Shown here piece by piece: positions 36,521-43,893 of a DNA stretch of 64,000 nucleotides (the first letter of the stretch is position 1; each line of letters opens with the position of its first letter). Where the stretch lies: NCBI GenBank assembly GCA_019635955.1, contig JAHBYL010000005.1, positions 33,843 to 97,842 of the forward strand, in the 5' to 3' direction. Source of the DNA: Parvibaculum sp. GTDB taxonomy: Bacteria; Pseudomonadota; Alphaproteobacteria; Parvibaculales; Parvibaculaceae. The translations under genes and the position numbers were made by a program. Below the pieces are notes generated by a model that did no database searches, had not been told where the DNA came from, and saw only the letters and a program-made list of their open reading frames with translations.

Positions 36521-37003
36521 ATGAACATTCGGCACCTTCGCGATCACGTCATCCGGCCTACATTGTTGCATCTCGCCGCAGAGCTGCCCGGCTTCGCGCG
36601 CGCCGGCGCAGTGGAATTGTTGCTTGGCACCATCGCCCAGGAAAGCAACTTTCGTCATCTCGTACAGCTCGGCGGCCCCGCGCGAGGTCTTTATCAGGTC
36701 GAGCCCGCAACCTATCGCGACATTCAGGAAAATTACCTGCGCTACAAGCCCGCGACGCAGAAGGCGATCCTGTCGCTCCGCGCGGGGTGGCCCGATTCAG
36801 AAAGCCAACTCGTAACAAACCTCGCTTTCGCCACTGCGATTGCGCGATTGGTCTATTACCGCTCGCCTGCCGCCATTCCTGCTCCCGGCGACATTGCCGG
36901 TCACGCGAAGGTGTGGAAGCGCGTCTACAACACGCCGCTCGGCAAGGGCACCGAGGCGGAATTCATCGTCAACTTCAATCGTTTCGTCGCGCCCAACCTT
37001 TAG
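36521..37003 (+). CDS. Endolysin with lytic transglycosylase-like fold
   Basis: The 160-residue product has the catalytic Glu in GTIAQESNFRHLVQ, followed by GGPARGLYQVEPATY, the counterpart of the GLMQ motif of transglycosylases. It lacks a signal peptide, so export by the holin is expected. It heads the late operon. Just before the ATG a 6-bp hairpin (36503-36508 with 36515-36520) brings AAGAAGG (36491) to about 5 bases from the start codon. Confidence 0.8.
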   Translation: MNIRHLRDHVIRPTLLHLAAELPGFARAGAVELLLGTIAQESNFRHLVQLGGPARGLYQVEPATYRDIQENYLRYKPATQKAILSLRAGWPDSESQLVTNLAFATAIARLVYYRSPAAIPAPGDIAGHAKVWKRVYNTPLGKGTEAEFIVNFNRFVAPNL

Positions 37004-37011
37004 GAGGCACC

Positions 37012-37479
37012 ATGCCCCGTTTCAGATACGTCCTGTTTCTTTCCGCCTTGCTCGTCTTCGCCAGCGCCGTTGCATTCGCTTTCCCCGCGCTCGCGGCCGA
37101 CGAGGCGGTCTACACAATCGACCTCGCCCCCGTCGCCCTCATCGTCATTGCCGCAATCGTGGCGGCAATCGGTCTCGCAATCCGCACGGGCGTTCACGCG
37201 CTGATTGACTATCTCGCGGAGCGCGCGGGCCTTGAACTCGACGAGAAGACGAGAACCTATCTCGATGCCGCCCTCGACAACGCGCTAGCCTGGGGAACCC
37301 GGAACCTCTCCAGTTACGCAACCGGCAAAATCCCGGATGTGGCGACGAAGAACAAGATTCTGGCAGAGGCGGTGAACTATCTCACCGAGCGCGTTCCCGA
37401 TGCCCTCGACCATTTCGACCTGATGCCCGAAGACATCGAAAAGATGCTCGAAGCGCGGCTCCTGAAAAAGTCCGCTTGA
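37012..37479 (+). CDS. Holin-like phage membrane protein
   Basis: The 155-residue product has an N-terminal segment that resembles a signal anchor (VLFLSALLVFASAVAFAFPALA), a second membrane segment (VALIVIAAIVAAIGLAI) and a long helical soluble tail. It fits the LLH-type phage holin group and lies between endolysin and spanins. RBS AGGAGG is 5 bases upstream of ATG 37012. Confidence 0.72.
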   Translation: MPRFRYVLFLSALLVFASAVAFAFPALAADEAVYTIDLAPVALIVIAAIVAAIGLAIRTGVHALIDYLAERAGLELDEKTRTYLDAALDNALAWGTRNLSSYATGKIPDVATKNKILAEAVNYLTERVPDALDHFDLMPEDIEKMLEARLLKKSA

Positions 37480-37688
37480 TGTGGACGAAGCTCCTTTCCT
37501 CGCTCATCGCCTTCTTGGCCCGGCTTTTTGCCGGGCCAATTGCCGCGCGAGCGGCGGGCAGAAGCGAGGAAGCGGAGCGCCAGTCAGCGGCCCAAAGGAA
37601 AATTCTCGATGAACAAGCGGACATTGCGGCTCGGCCTCACGCTTCTCGCGATGAGCTTCTTGAGCGCATGCGCAACAGCGACCTCTGA
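37479..37688 (+). CDS. Inner-membrane spanin (Rz-like)
   Basis: The 69-residue protein from ATG 37479 has an N-terminal membrane segment (LLSSLIAFLARLFAGPIAARA) then a charged helix (SEEAERQSAAQRKILDEQAD). It is short for an i-spanin, but the o-spanin gene begins inside it in another frame, the classic Rz/Rz1 layout. TTG 37476 is an alternative start. Confidence 0.7.
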   Translation: MWTKLLSSLIAFLARLFAGPIAARAAGRSEEAERQSAAQRKILDEQADIAARPHASRDELLERMRNSDL

Positions 37689-37845
37689 TGCACCGCTCCC
37701 TTCACAAGCCTGCCCGGCATGGCCGGTGGCCGGTCCGCAGGTAGCGGCGGAGCTTCAACACCTCGGCGAAGACGAGTTCCCGGCATTCTGGGAATGGCTG
37801 GCGCGCCTGGACAAACTTCGCGCACAACTGGAGACGACGCGGTGA
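37609..37845 (+). CDS. Outer-membrane spanin lipoprotein (Rz1-like)
   Basis: The 78-residue product has a lipoprotein signal with lipobox LSAC (LRLGLTLLAMSFLSAC), then a Pro-rich stretch (PLPSQACPAWPVAGP). It begins within the i-spanin gene, overlapping it by 80 bases in another frame. The pair should fuse the inner and outer membranes at the end of lysis. Confidence 0.78.
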   Translation: MNKRTLRLGLTLLAMSFLSACATATSDAPLPSQACPAWPVAGPQVAAELQHLGEDEFPAFWEWLARLDKLRAQLETTR

Positions 37846-38078
37846 GCGACGATTTCGACCGGGCATCCGCGAGAGAAACGGAAGAGCGTCACGCAATCAT
37901 CGCCTCGCGGAAGCGCTTCCCGCTGCCGGCAATGCCGGCTCCCAGCGAAACTGTTCTTTGCACCGACTGCGATGACGAAATTCCGGCCGCTCGTCTCGTC
38001 GCCGTGCCCGCCGCTCGGCGATGCACATTCTGCGAAGAGGTGGCGGAACGGCACATGAAGATGCGGGGTATGGGGTGA
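37842..38078 (+). CDS. TraR/DksA-type zinc finger protein
   Basis: The 78-residue protein begins at GTG 37842 and has the C4 motif CTDC...CTFC (LCTDCDDEIPAARLV, RRCTFCEEVAERH). TraR-like phage proteins bind the secondary channel of RNA polymerase and act like DksA with ppGpp. It lies in the expected place between spanins and DUF2730. GTGA overlap with both neighbours. Confidence 0.83.
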   Translation: MSDDFDRASARETEERHAIIASRKRFPLPAMPAPSETVLCTDCDDEIPAARLVAVPAARRCTFCEEVAERHMKMRGMG

Positions 38079-38404
38079 GCTGGATTCTCGAACATTGGCC
38101 CGTTCTGGGCTTTGGCATCAACCTTCTGTTGGGGTGGCTCATGTGGTCGATGGGAAAGCGCTTTGCATCCAAGGATGAACTTGCATTTCTCGACAAGCGG
38201 CTGGCAAAGGCCGAAACGAGCCTCACTCAATTGCCATCGCGAACCGAGATCGCTGATCTTCAGGTTGCGATTGCTCAACTGACCGGCGCTGTCAAGGAGA
38301 CGAACGCCGATCTGCGGGGCGTATCGAAACTTGTTGAGCGCGTCGAAAACGCAGTCACCCGCCACGAGACGATCTTCGCCGACGCCGCCCGAGGAATTAA
38401 ATGA
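38075..38404 (+). CDS. DUF2730 family protein (Mu gp25-like)
   Basis: 109 residues from GTG 38075: one membrane segment (VLGFGINLLLGWLMWSMG) then a coiled coil (AFLDKRLAKAETSLTQLPSR, LQVAIAQLTGAVKETNADL). DUF2730 occurs just before gp26/gp27 in Mu-like phages. The function is unknown. Confidence 0.78.
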   Translation: MSWILEHWPVLGFGINLLLGWLMWSMGKRFASKDELAFLDKRLAKAETSLTQLPSRTEIADLQVAIAQLTGAVKETNADLRGVSKLVERVENAVTRHETIFADAARGIK

Positions 38405-38742
38405 TGGAAGACGCCGCCCATGCATGGACCCAGCATCTCCGCATTGCGGTCTTGCGCTCGCTTCTCGACCTGCCGGAACAGACCGGCCACGAGAGCCTTC
38501 TCGTCGATCTCGTGAACGGCGTGGCGATCATGGCGGATCGCGACCAGGTGCGCGGCGCGATCTCCTGGCTGCACGAGCAGAGCCTCGTCGTCGCGGAAGT
38601 GAAGCGAGGCGCCCTCTGTGCATCGCTGACAGAACGAGGCGTGCTCGTCGCCGAAGGCCGCAGGAGCTATCCCGGCGTCAAGAAGCCCTCGCGCGCACTC
38701 ACCGCCGCCGCCACGCTGGCCATCGACAAGCTGAAGGGTTGA
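38401..38742 (+). CDS. Mu gp26-like phage protein
   Basis: 113 residues with a winged-helix feel: LRIAVLRSLLDLPEQTGHESLLVDLV then DRDQVRGAISWLHEQSLV and TERGVLVAEGRRSYPGVKKPS. The ending RSYPGVKKPSR is typical of this small family (VpaChn25_0724-type) found before the small terminase. Likely a DNA-binding packaging accessory. Confidence 0.75.
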   Translation: MMEDAAHAWTQHLRIAVLRSLLDLPEQTGHESLLVDLVNGVAIMADRDQVRGAISWLHEQSLVVAEVKRGALCASLTERGVLVAEGRRSYPGVKKPSRALTAAATLAIDKLKG

Positions 38743-38745
38743 GGC

Positions 38746-39246
38746 ATGGCGCATCCGCCCGAACTCCGCGCGAAAGTCAGAGCGTCCTACGTGCATGATC
38801 GGCTGCCGCTCGAAACGGCAGCCGAAAAACATGGCATCGGATATGCCACCGCGCGCCGCTGGAAGGCGGATGCTGAGAACGATGGCGACGATTGGGAACG
38901 CGCCCGCTCGGCCGCGCGTCTCGCCGGTGACGGCATTCGCAACGTTGCGCAGCTCATGCTCGAAGACTACCTGACCCTTCACCAGGCGACGGTGGACGCA
39001 GTGAAGACCGCCGACAATATCGGTCCCCTCGCCAAGGCTGAAGTCCTTTCGCGCCTGGCCGACGCCTTCACAAAGACAATGGCGGCCGTCGGCAAGGCCT
39101 CGCCCGAGCTTTCTCGCCTCGCCGTCGCGACGGACGTTCTCCAGCGGTTTGCGGGTTATGTCGGCGACGAACGCCCCGATCTCGTCGGCGCTTTGCTTGA
39201 GGTCATCGAGCCCTTCGCGGCCGAACTTGCGAAGGAATACGGTTGA
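38746..39246 (+). CDS. Small terminase subunit (DUF1804, Mu gp27-like)
   Basis: The 166-residue protein starts with an HTH (PPELRAKVRASYVHDRLPLETAAEKHGIGYATARRWK) and a helical remainder (LSRLADAFTKTMAAVGK). DUF1804 is the small terminase of Mu-like phages and recognises the packaging site. It overlaps the large subunit start by one base. Confidence 0.85.
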   Translation: MAHPPELRAKVRASYVHDRLPLETAAEKHGIGYATARRWKADAENDGDDWERARSAARLAGDGIRNVAQLMLEDYLTLHQATVDAVKTADNIGPLAKAEVLSRLADAFTKTMAAVGKASPELSRLAVATDVLQRFAGYVGDERPDLVGALLEVIEPFAAELAKEYG

Positions 39247-40940
39247 TGGCGCGCGGCGCGCTTCGCTGGCAAAGCCAGAAGGTCACAAAGAAGGAGTTCC
39301 GCGACCTCATCGCGGGGGTCGCCACCGAGCTTCGCCAGAAGATCGAGGCGGAAGTCACCGGCCTCGACGACAGTCCGGCCGCGATTGCCGAGCGCCGCGC
39401 GAAGGCGCTCGCGCCGGATGGCTACGAGTTCTTCGCGCGCACCTACTTTCCGCACTACATCAAATCCGAAAGCGCCTCGTCGCTTCACCAATACCTCTTC
39501 AAGCGGCTTCCCGAGATCGTGGCGGACCCACGCGGGCAGAACGATGCGATTGCCGCCCCTCGCGGCGAGGCGAAATCAACACATTGCTCCCAGCTCTTCC
39601 CGCTGTGGTGCATCGCGCGCGGCCTCAAGCACTACATCCTCCTACTCATGGATGCCTTCGACCAGGCAGCGTCGATGCTGGAAGCGGTGAAGGTAGAGCT
39701 GGAGGCCAACCCGCGCCTCAAACTCGACTTTCCCGAAATCTGCGGGCAAGGCCGCGTTTGGAAGGAAGGCGTTGCGATCACGGCAAGTGGTGTGAAGCTC
39801 CAGGCATTCGGCAACGGCAAGCGGCTTCGCGGCATGCGGCACGGACCGCATCGTCCCGACCTCGTTGTCCTGGACGACATTGAGAACGACGAGAACGTGA
39901 GGCGACCGGAGCAACGCGACAAGACTGAAGACTGGGTTGACAAGGCGGTCGCGAACGTCGGCGCGGCGGATGGCTCACTCGATCAGCTCTATATCGGCAC
40001 CATCCTGCACTATGACAGCGTGCTCGCGCGCAAACTCCGCAATCCCATGTGGAAGTCGATCAAGCTTTCGAGCGTCCGCCGCTGGCCTGATCGCATGGAC
40101 CTCTGGGAACGCTGGGAAGAAATTCTCCGCAATGACGGCCGTGACGTGGCAGCCGCATTCTACAAAGCGCGCCGCGAGGAAATGGAAGCTGGCGCTGAAG
40201 TGAGCTGGCCGGAAGTCCGTCCGCTCTATTCGCTGATGGAGCTTCGCGTTCGTATCGGGGTTGGCGCCTTCGATGCGGAACAGCAGAACGATCCGATTTC
40301 CAGCGAAGATGCGCTTTTCGGCAATGTGACTTTCTGGGTCGAGCGCCTTTCCAATTGGATCTTCTTCGGGGCCTGCGATCCATCGCTCGGCAAGCAGAAC
40401 AAGGGGCGCGATCCTTCCGCCGTCTTGATCGGTGGCATGAACCGGGAGACCGGCATTCTCGATGTTGTCGAGGCAAGCATCCGCCGCCGCCTTCCTTCCC
40501 GGATCATTGCAGACATCATCGGGCTTCAGGAAGAGTACCGCTGCGTCCGGTGGGCGATTGAGGCCGTGCAGTTTCAGGAATTCTTCCGGACCCAGCTCGT
40601 CGCCGATTCGGCAAAGCTTGGCGTGCCTGTCCCGGCGGTGCCTGTCATTCCGCTGACCGACAAGGCGCTGCGGATTGAGTGCATTCAGCCGCATGTCAGC
40701 AACGGGCTCATCCGCCTACACCCGCGCCAGCAAGTCCTTATCGACCAGATGCGGCATTACCCGATGGTCGATCATGATGACGGCCTCGATGCGTTGGAAA
40801 TGCTCTGGTCCATCGCAATTGGCGGAAAGCCATCGGCGGGCGCGACTGTGCCAGACAACAGCACCCGATCAAGTGAACGACGCGGCATGTTCGGTCGCAA
40901 TGGCGGACGCCGCATGTTTGAGAGGCGATCATGGCGATAA
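39246..40940 (+). CDS. Large terminase subunit
   Basis: Packaging motor and nuclease. The 564-residue product has a Walker A-like site (APRGEAKSTH), Walker B (LVVLDDIEND) and nuclease-domain acidic residues in GACDPSLGKQNKGRDPSAV and MVDHDDGLDALEML. Headful packaging with host DNA ends, as in Mu, is expected. ATG 39246 is preferred to the overlapping TTG. It overlaps the portal gene by 10 bases. Confidence 0.92.
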   Translation: MARGALRWQSQKVTKKEFRDLIAGVATELRQKIEAEVTGLDDSPAAIAERRAKALAPDGYEFFARTYFPHYIKSESASSLHQYLFKRLPEIVADPRGQNDAIAAPRGEAKSTHCSQLFPLWCIARGLKHYILLLMDAFDQAASMLEAVKVELEANPRLKLDFPEICGQGRVWKEGVAITASGVKLQAFGNGKRLRGMRHGPHRPDLVVLDDIENDENVRRPEQRDKTEDWVDKAVANVGAADGSLDQLYIGTILHYDSVLARKLRNPMWKSIKLSSVRRWPDRMDLWERWEEILRNDGRDVAAAFYKARREEMEAGAEVSWPEVRPLYSLMELRVRIGVGAFDAEQQNDPISSEDALFGNVTFWVERLSNWIFFGACDPSLGKQNKGRDPSAVLIGGMNRETGILDVVEASIRRRLPSRIIADIIGLQEEYRCVRWAIEAVQFQEFFRTQLVADSAKLGVPVPAVPVIPLTDKALRIECIQPHVSNGLIRLHPRQQVLIDQMRHYPMVDHDDGLDALEMLWSIAIGGKPSAGATVPDNSTRSSERRGMFGRNGGRRMFERRSWR

Positions 40941-42376
40941 GCGATTTCATCAAAGGGCTCTTTACCACGACAAGAGTGAAAGAAGCGGCGGGCGCTTCGG
41001 CCGAGGAAGATGGATGGCGCCGCGTTGGCGGCGACAAGGGCCGCGATCTCTCGCCGATGACGCAAGCGAGAATGCAGAAGCTCGCCGCCCATCTTTGGGA
41101 GAGCAACAACATCGCCAACCGCCTGATCGAGCTGAAGACCGCCTTTCTGCTCGGCGAGGGCGTCACGCTTCAGGTTGACGATCCAGAAGCGCAAGCATGG
41201 CTCGACAAGTTCTGGATGGACCCCATCAACAGGATGGACCTGAACCTTGAAAAGCACGTCCGCGAACTCGGCCTGTTCGGCGAACAGCTCTGGCCCGTCT
41301 TCGTCAATGAGCTGACCGGGCATGTTCGCCTGGGAAAGATCGATCCTTCGCAAATCGAGAGCGTGATTTGCGACCCCGACAATTCGGCCGTGCCAATCGG
41401 CGTGCGCGTCACGCGGCCGAACGGCAGAAAGAAGCTCTTCAGGGTCATCTACAATGGCGACGACGAAGACCTTTTCGGCCCCGGAGCCTGCAGGATGCGG
41501 GACGCAATGAAGGACGGCGACTGCTTCTTCTGGCGCATCAACGACCTCTCGAACGGCCGCCGCGGCCGGAGCGATATTCTTTCGTCACTCGACATGGCGG
41601 ATGCGTACGAGGAACTGGTCTTCGGCGAGATCGACGGCGCGGCCCAGAAACGCGCGGTTGTTTGGGACGTGACGCTGAAGAATGCAACTCCGGAAGAGGT
41701 CGAGGAGAAGGCGAAGACAATCCAACCTCCCGGCCCAAATTCCGTTCGCGTTCACAATGACGCCGAAGAGTGGGAGGTGCACACCCCGGACCTGAAAGCG
41801 GCCGACGCGGATGGCATTGCGCGCATCGCGCGGAACCACATTCTCTCAGGCTCGACAGTGCCGGAACACTGGTTCGGCGGCGGCGGCGATGTGAACCTCG
41901 CGACGGCTTCGAGCATGGGCGAGCCGACTTACAAGGTTTTTGCGCAGCGCCAGCGCTTCCTGAAGGCGATCCTTGAGGAGGTCGCGAAGTACGTCATCCG
42001 CCAGCGTCTCGCCGCGATTGGGCTCATTGGCATGGAGAACGACGACGGCTTGCAGCCGACGGCCGTCTTCCCCGAGCTGACGGCGAAGGACATCGCAAAG
42101 TATGCAGCGGCCTTCCAGCAGGTTGTTGTGGCGGTCACACAGGCGGTTGCCGCCGGCGTCATGTCGGAAGATACGGCCGTCCGGCTCGTTGCGCTTACTG
42201 CCGCGCTTCTTGGCCTTGAGATCGATCCGGTGGAGGAATTGAAGGCCGCCCAGGCGGAAGCCGACAAGCGCCGCGAGCGTGAGGCATTCTCGCTGCCGCC
42301 GCTGCCACCGATGGAACCCCTTCCCGCCCAGCCTCTTCCCGTCCAGGACGAGCCACAGGTAAAGGGCGATGAATGA
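40931..42376 (+). CDS. Portal protein
   Basis: The 481-residue product forms the dodecameric vertex through which DNA enters. Recognisable parts include HLWESNNIANRLIELKTAFLLGEG near the start and SGSTVPEHWFGGGGDVNLATASSMGEP in the middle, typical of phage portals. The Pro-rich end (PPLPPMEPLPAQPLPVQ) is non-conserved. It does not resemble DUF935 of phage Mu, so it is a divergent type. It lies between terminase and gpF. Confidence 0.88.
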   Translation: MAISDFIKGLFTTTRVKEAAGASAEEDGWRRVGGDKGRDLSPMTQARMQKLAAHLWESNNIANRLIELKTAFLLGEGVTLQVDDPEAQAWLDKFWMDPINRMDLNLEKHVRELGLFGEQLWPVFVNELTGHVRLGKIDPSQIESVICDPDNSAVPIGVRVTRPNGRKKLFRVIYNGDDEDLFGPGACRMRDAMKDGDCFFWRINDLSNGRRGRSDILSSLDMADAYEELVFGEIDGAAQKRAVVWDVTLKNATPEEVEEKAKTIQPPGPNSVRVHNDAEEWEVHTPDLKAADADGIARIARNHILSGSTVPEHWFGGGGDVNLATASSMGEPTYKVFAQRQRFLKAILEEVAKYVIRQRLAAIGLIGMENDDGLQPTAVFPELTAKDIAKYAAAFQQVVVAVTQAVAAGVMSEDTAVRLVALTAALLGLEIDPVEELKAAQAEADKRREREAFSLPPLPPMEPLPAQPLPVQDEPQVKGDE

Positions 42377-43262
42377 TCGCGAGCGCGCAAAGCGCTTTGC
42401 CGCCGAACGCGAGAGGCGGCTGCGTGAGGGCATCCGCCTCACGGCAGACACGGGCAAGGAAGTCCGCACGCAGCTCGTGAAGGCCCAGAAGTCGATTGCC
42501 GAAATCCTGTCCGGCGCTCCTTCCGACTATCGGCGGTGGCAGCTCGTTCAGCTTCAGATGTCGGTCGCCCGTGCGCTCGCCGAGTTGGAGGCTGGCGCCA
42601 ATGCCGTGCTGCAATCGGGTCTCTCATCGAGCTGGACGGCGGGCGTGGCCCTCATCGACAAGCCTCTCGCATCGGCCGCCATCGACATATCGGCAGACCT
42701 TTTTGCCATCGACAACCGCCGCCTCCTCGCCATGCGGCGATTCACGACGGACCGCATTGTGGATGTGACGGTGAAGCTCGCGAACACCATCAACAGCGAA
42801 TTGGCACAAGCGGCCATCGGCACGCAGACGCCGTTTCAAGCAGCGCAGAAGATTGCCGGCCAGCTCCAGACGGGCGGGCTCGACCGTGCGGCGACGATCA
42901 CACGGCATCAGCTCGGCACGGCCTTCTCCACCGCCGCCCAGGAGCGGCAGGAACAGGCCGCTGCGATCCTGCCCGGCCTGAAAAAGCAATGGCGACGATC
43001 CGGCAAGACACATAGCCGCATCGAGCACGATCTCGTCGACGGCCAGGTAAGAGATGTGGACAAACCCTTCGACTTGCCCGACGGAACCCAGCTCATGCAC
43101 CCTCGCGACCCGGCCGGTCCGGCAAAGCACACGATCAACTGTGGATGCAGCTCGATACCCTTCATGGAGAGCTGGGAAGTCATGCGGCCGGACCGTCAAG
43201 ACTTCACACCGGAGGAGATCGCCGCAAACCGGCAAAAGCGGGATATCGCGAACGCCCTCTGA
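42369..43262 (+). CDS. Head morphogenesis protein (Mu gpF-like)
   Basis: The 297-residue protein ends with the gpF/SPP1 gp7 domain: THSRIEHDLVDGQVRDVDKPF, LMHPRDPAGPAKHTINCGCS and the final helical tail. gpF is a minor head protein near the portal. It overlaps the portal gene by 8 bases and is followed by a 280-base non-coding gap. Confidence 0.88.
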   Translation: MNDRERAKRFAAERERRLREGIRLTADTGKEVRTQLVKAQKSIAEILSGAPSDYRRWQLVQLQMSVARALAELEAGANAVLQSGLSSSWTAGVALIDKPLASAAIDISADLFAIDNRRLLAMRRFTTDRIVDVTVKLANTINSELAQAAIGTQTPFQAAQKIAGQLQTGGLDRAATITRHQLGTAFSTAAQERQEQAAAILPGLKKQWRRSGKTHSRIEHDLVDGQVRDVDKPFDLPDGTQLMHPRDPAGPAKHTINCGCSSIPFMESWEVMRPDRQDFTPEEIAANRQKRDIANAL

Positions 43263-43332
43263 TTTGCGTCAGGATCGCCGGGACGCCTTCCCCCTCCCCG
43301 ACCACCCGAAAACCTCAAACGCCTCTCCAGCG

Positions 43333-43356
43333 CGATTAACAACCCGATTAACAACC
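43333..43356. repeat. Tandem 12-bp repeat in the pre-capsid gap
   Basis: CGATTAACAACC occurs twice back to back (43333-43344, 43345-43356). It lies about 110 bases upstream of the second palindromic site. No gene is seen in the 43,263-43,542 gap. Confidence 0.6.
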
Positions 43357-43467
43357 GGGCTGTTTGCGGGGGCTCGGCTCCGGCTCGGCGCGGGCCGTGG
43401 TGCGAGGGATTTTGGGCTGGAATTTCCGCTTGCTCGGGCCGGCGGCGACCCGGCCGGTCGCGCCTTG

Positions 43468-43487
43468 CCGGAAGCGCTTCCGGCTAG
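43468..43487 (+). promoter_or_regulatory. Candidate late-promoter activator site 2
   Basis: CCGGAAGCGCTTCCGGCTAG matches site 1 (36469) in 19 of 20 bases; here the palindrome extends to 18 bp (43467-43484). It is in the only sizeable non-coding gap of the late genes, right before the scaffold/capsid block, so it likely marks a second late promoter. Confidence 0.55.
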
Positions 43488-43542
43488 AGAGACACGGCCT
43501 GCGTCGCGAGGGTAGCCACACCAATCACGACGGAGCAAGAGC

Positions 43543-43893
43543 GTGTCTCAGAAAACTGCGAACGGCGGTGACGCCGCCGAAGATACCGCCGCCCTCAAGG
43601 CCCGCATCGCGGAGCTGGAAGCGGCAAACAAGACCGCCGCCGAAAAGCTCGCCGAAGCCGACGCGGCGGCAAAGACCCTTATCGGCCGTATTGGCGAGCT
43701 GGAGACAGCCACCAATGAGAAGGCCATGACGGAGCTTCCCGAGCGCAAGCCTTCCCGCGAGTTCACGAAGGACGAACTCGCCCTGGCGAAGAAGCTCGGC
43801 GTGCCCGCCGGCTACATCCATGCGGTCAGTCTCAAAACCGGCACCATCGTGACCGTCGATGGTCGCAAGCTCCGCACCGGCGGTGACGCATGA
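43543..43893 (+). CDS. Small head-region protein, coiled coil plus C-terminal domain
   Basis: 116 residues from GTG 43543. The first 60 are a coiled coil (ALKARIAELEAANKTAAEKLAEAD). The rest reads ELALAKKLGVPAGYIHAVS and VTVDGRKLRTGGDA. It precedes the capsid polyprotein by ATGA overlap. It could assist head assembly; this is inferred only from position. Confidence 0.62.
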   Translation: MSQKTANGGDAAEDTAALKARIAELEAANKTAAEKLAEADAAAKTLIGRIGELETATNEKAMTELPERKPSREFTKDELALAKKLGVPAGYIHAVSLKTGTIVTVDGRKLRTGGDA

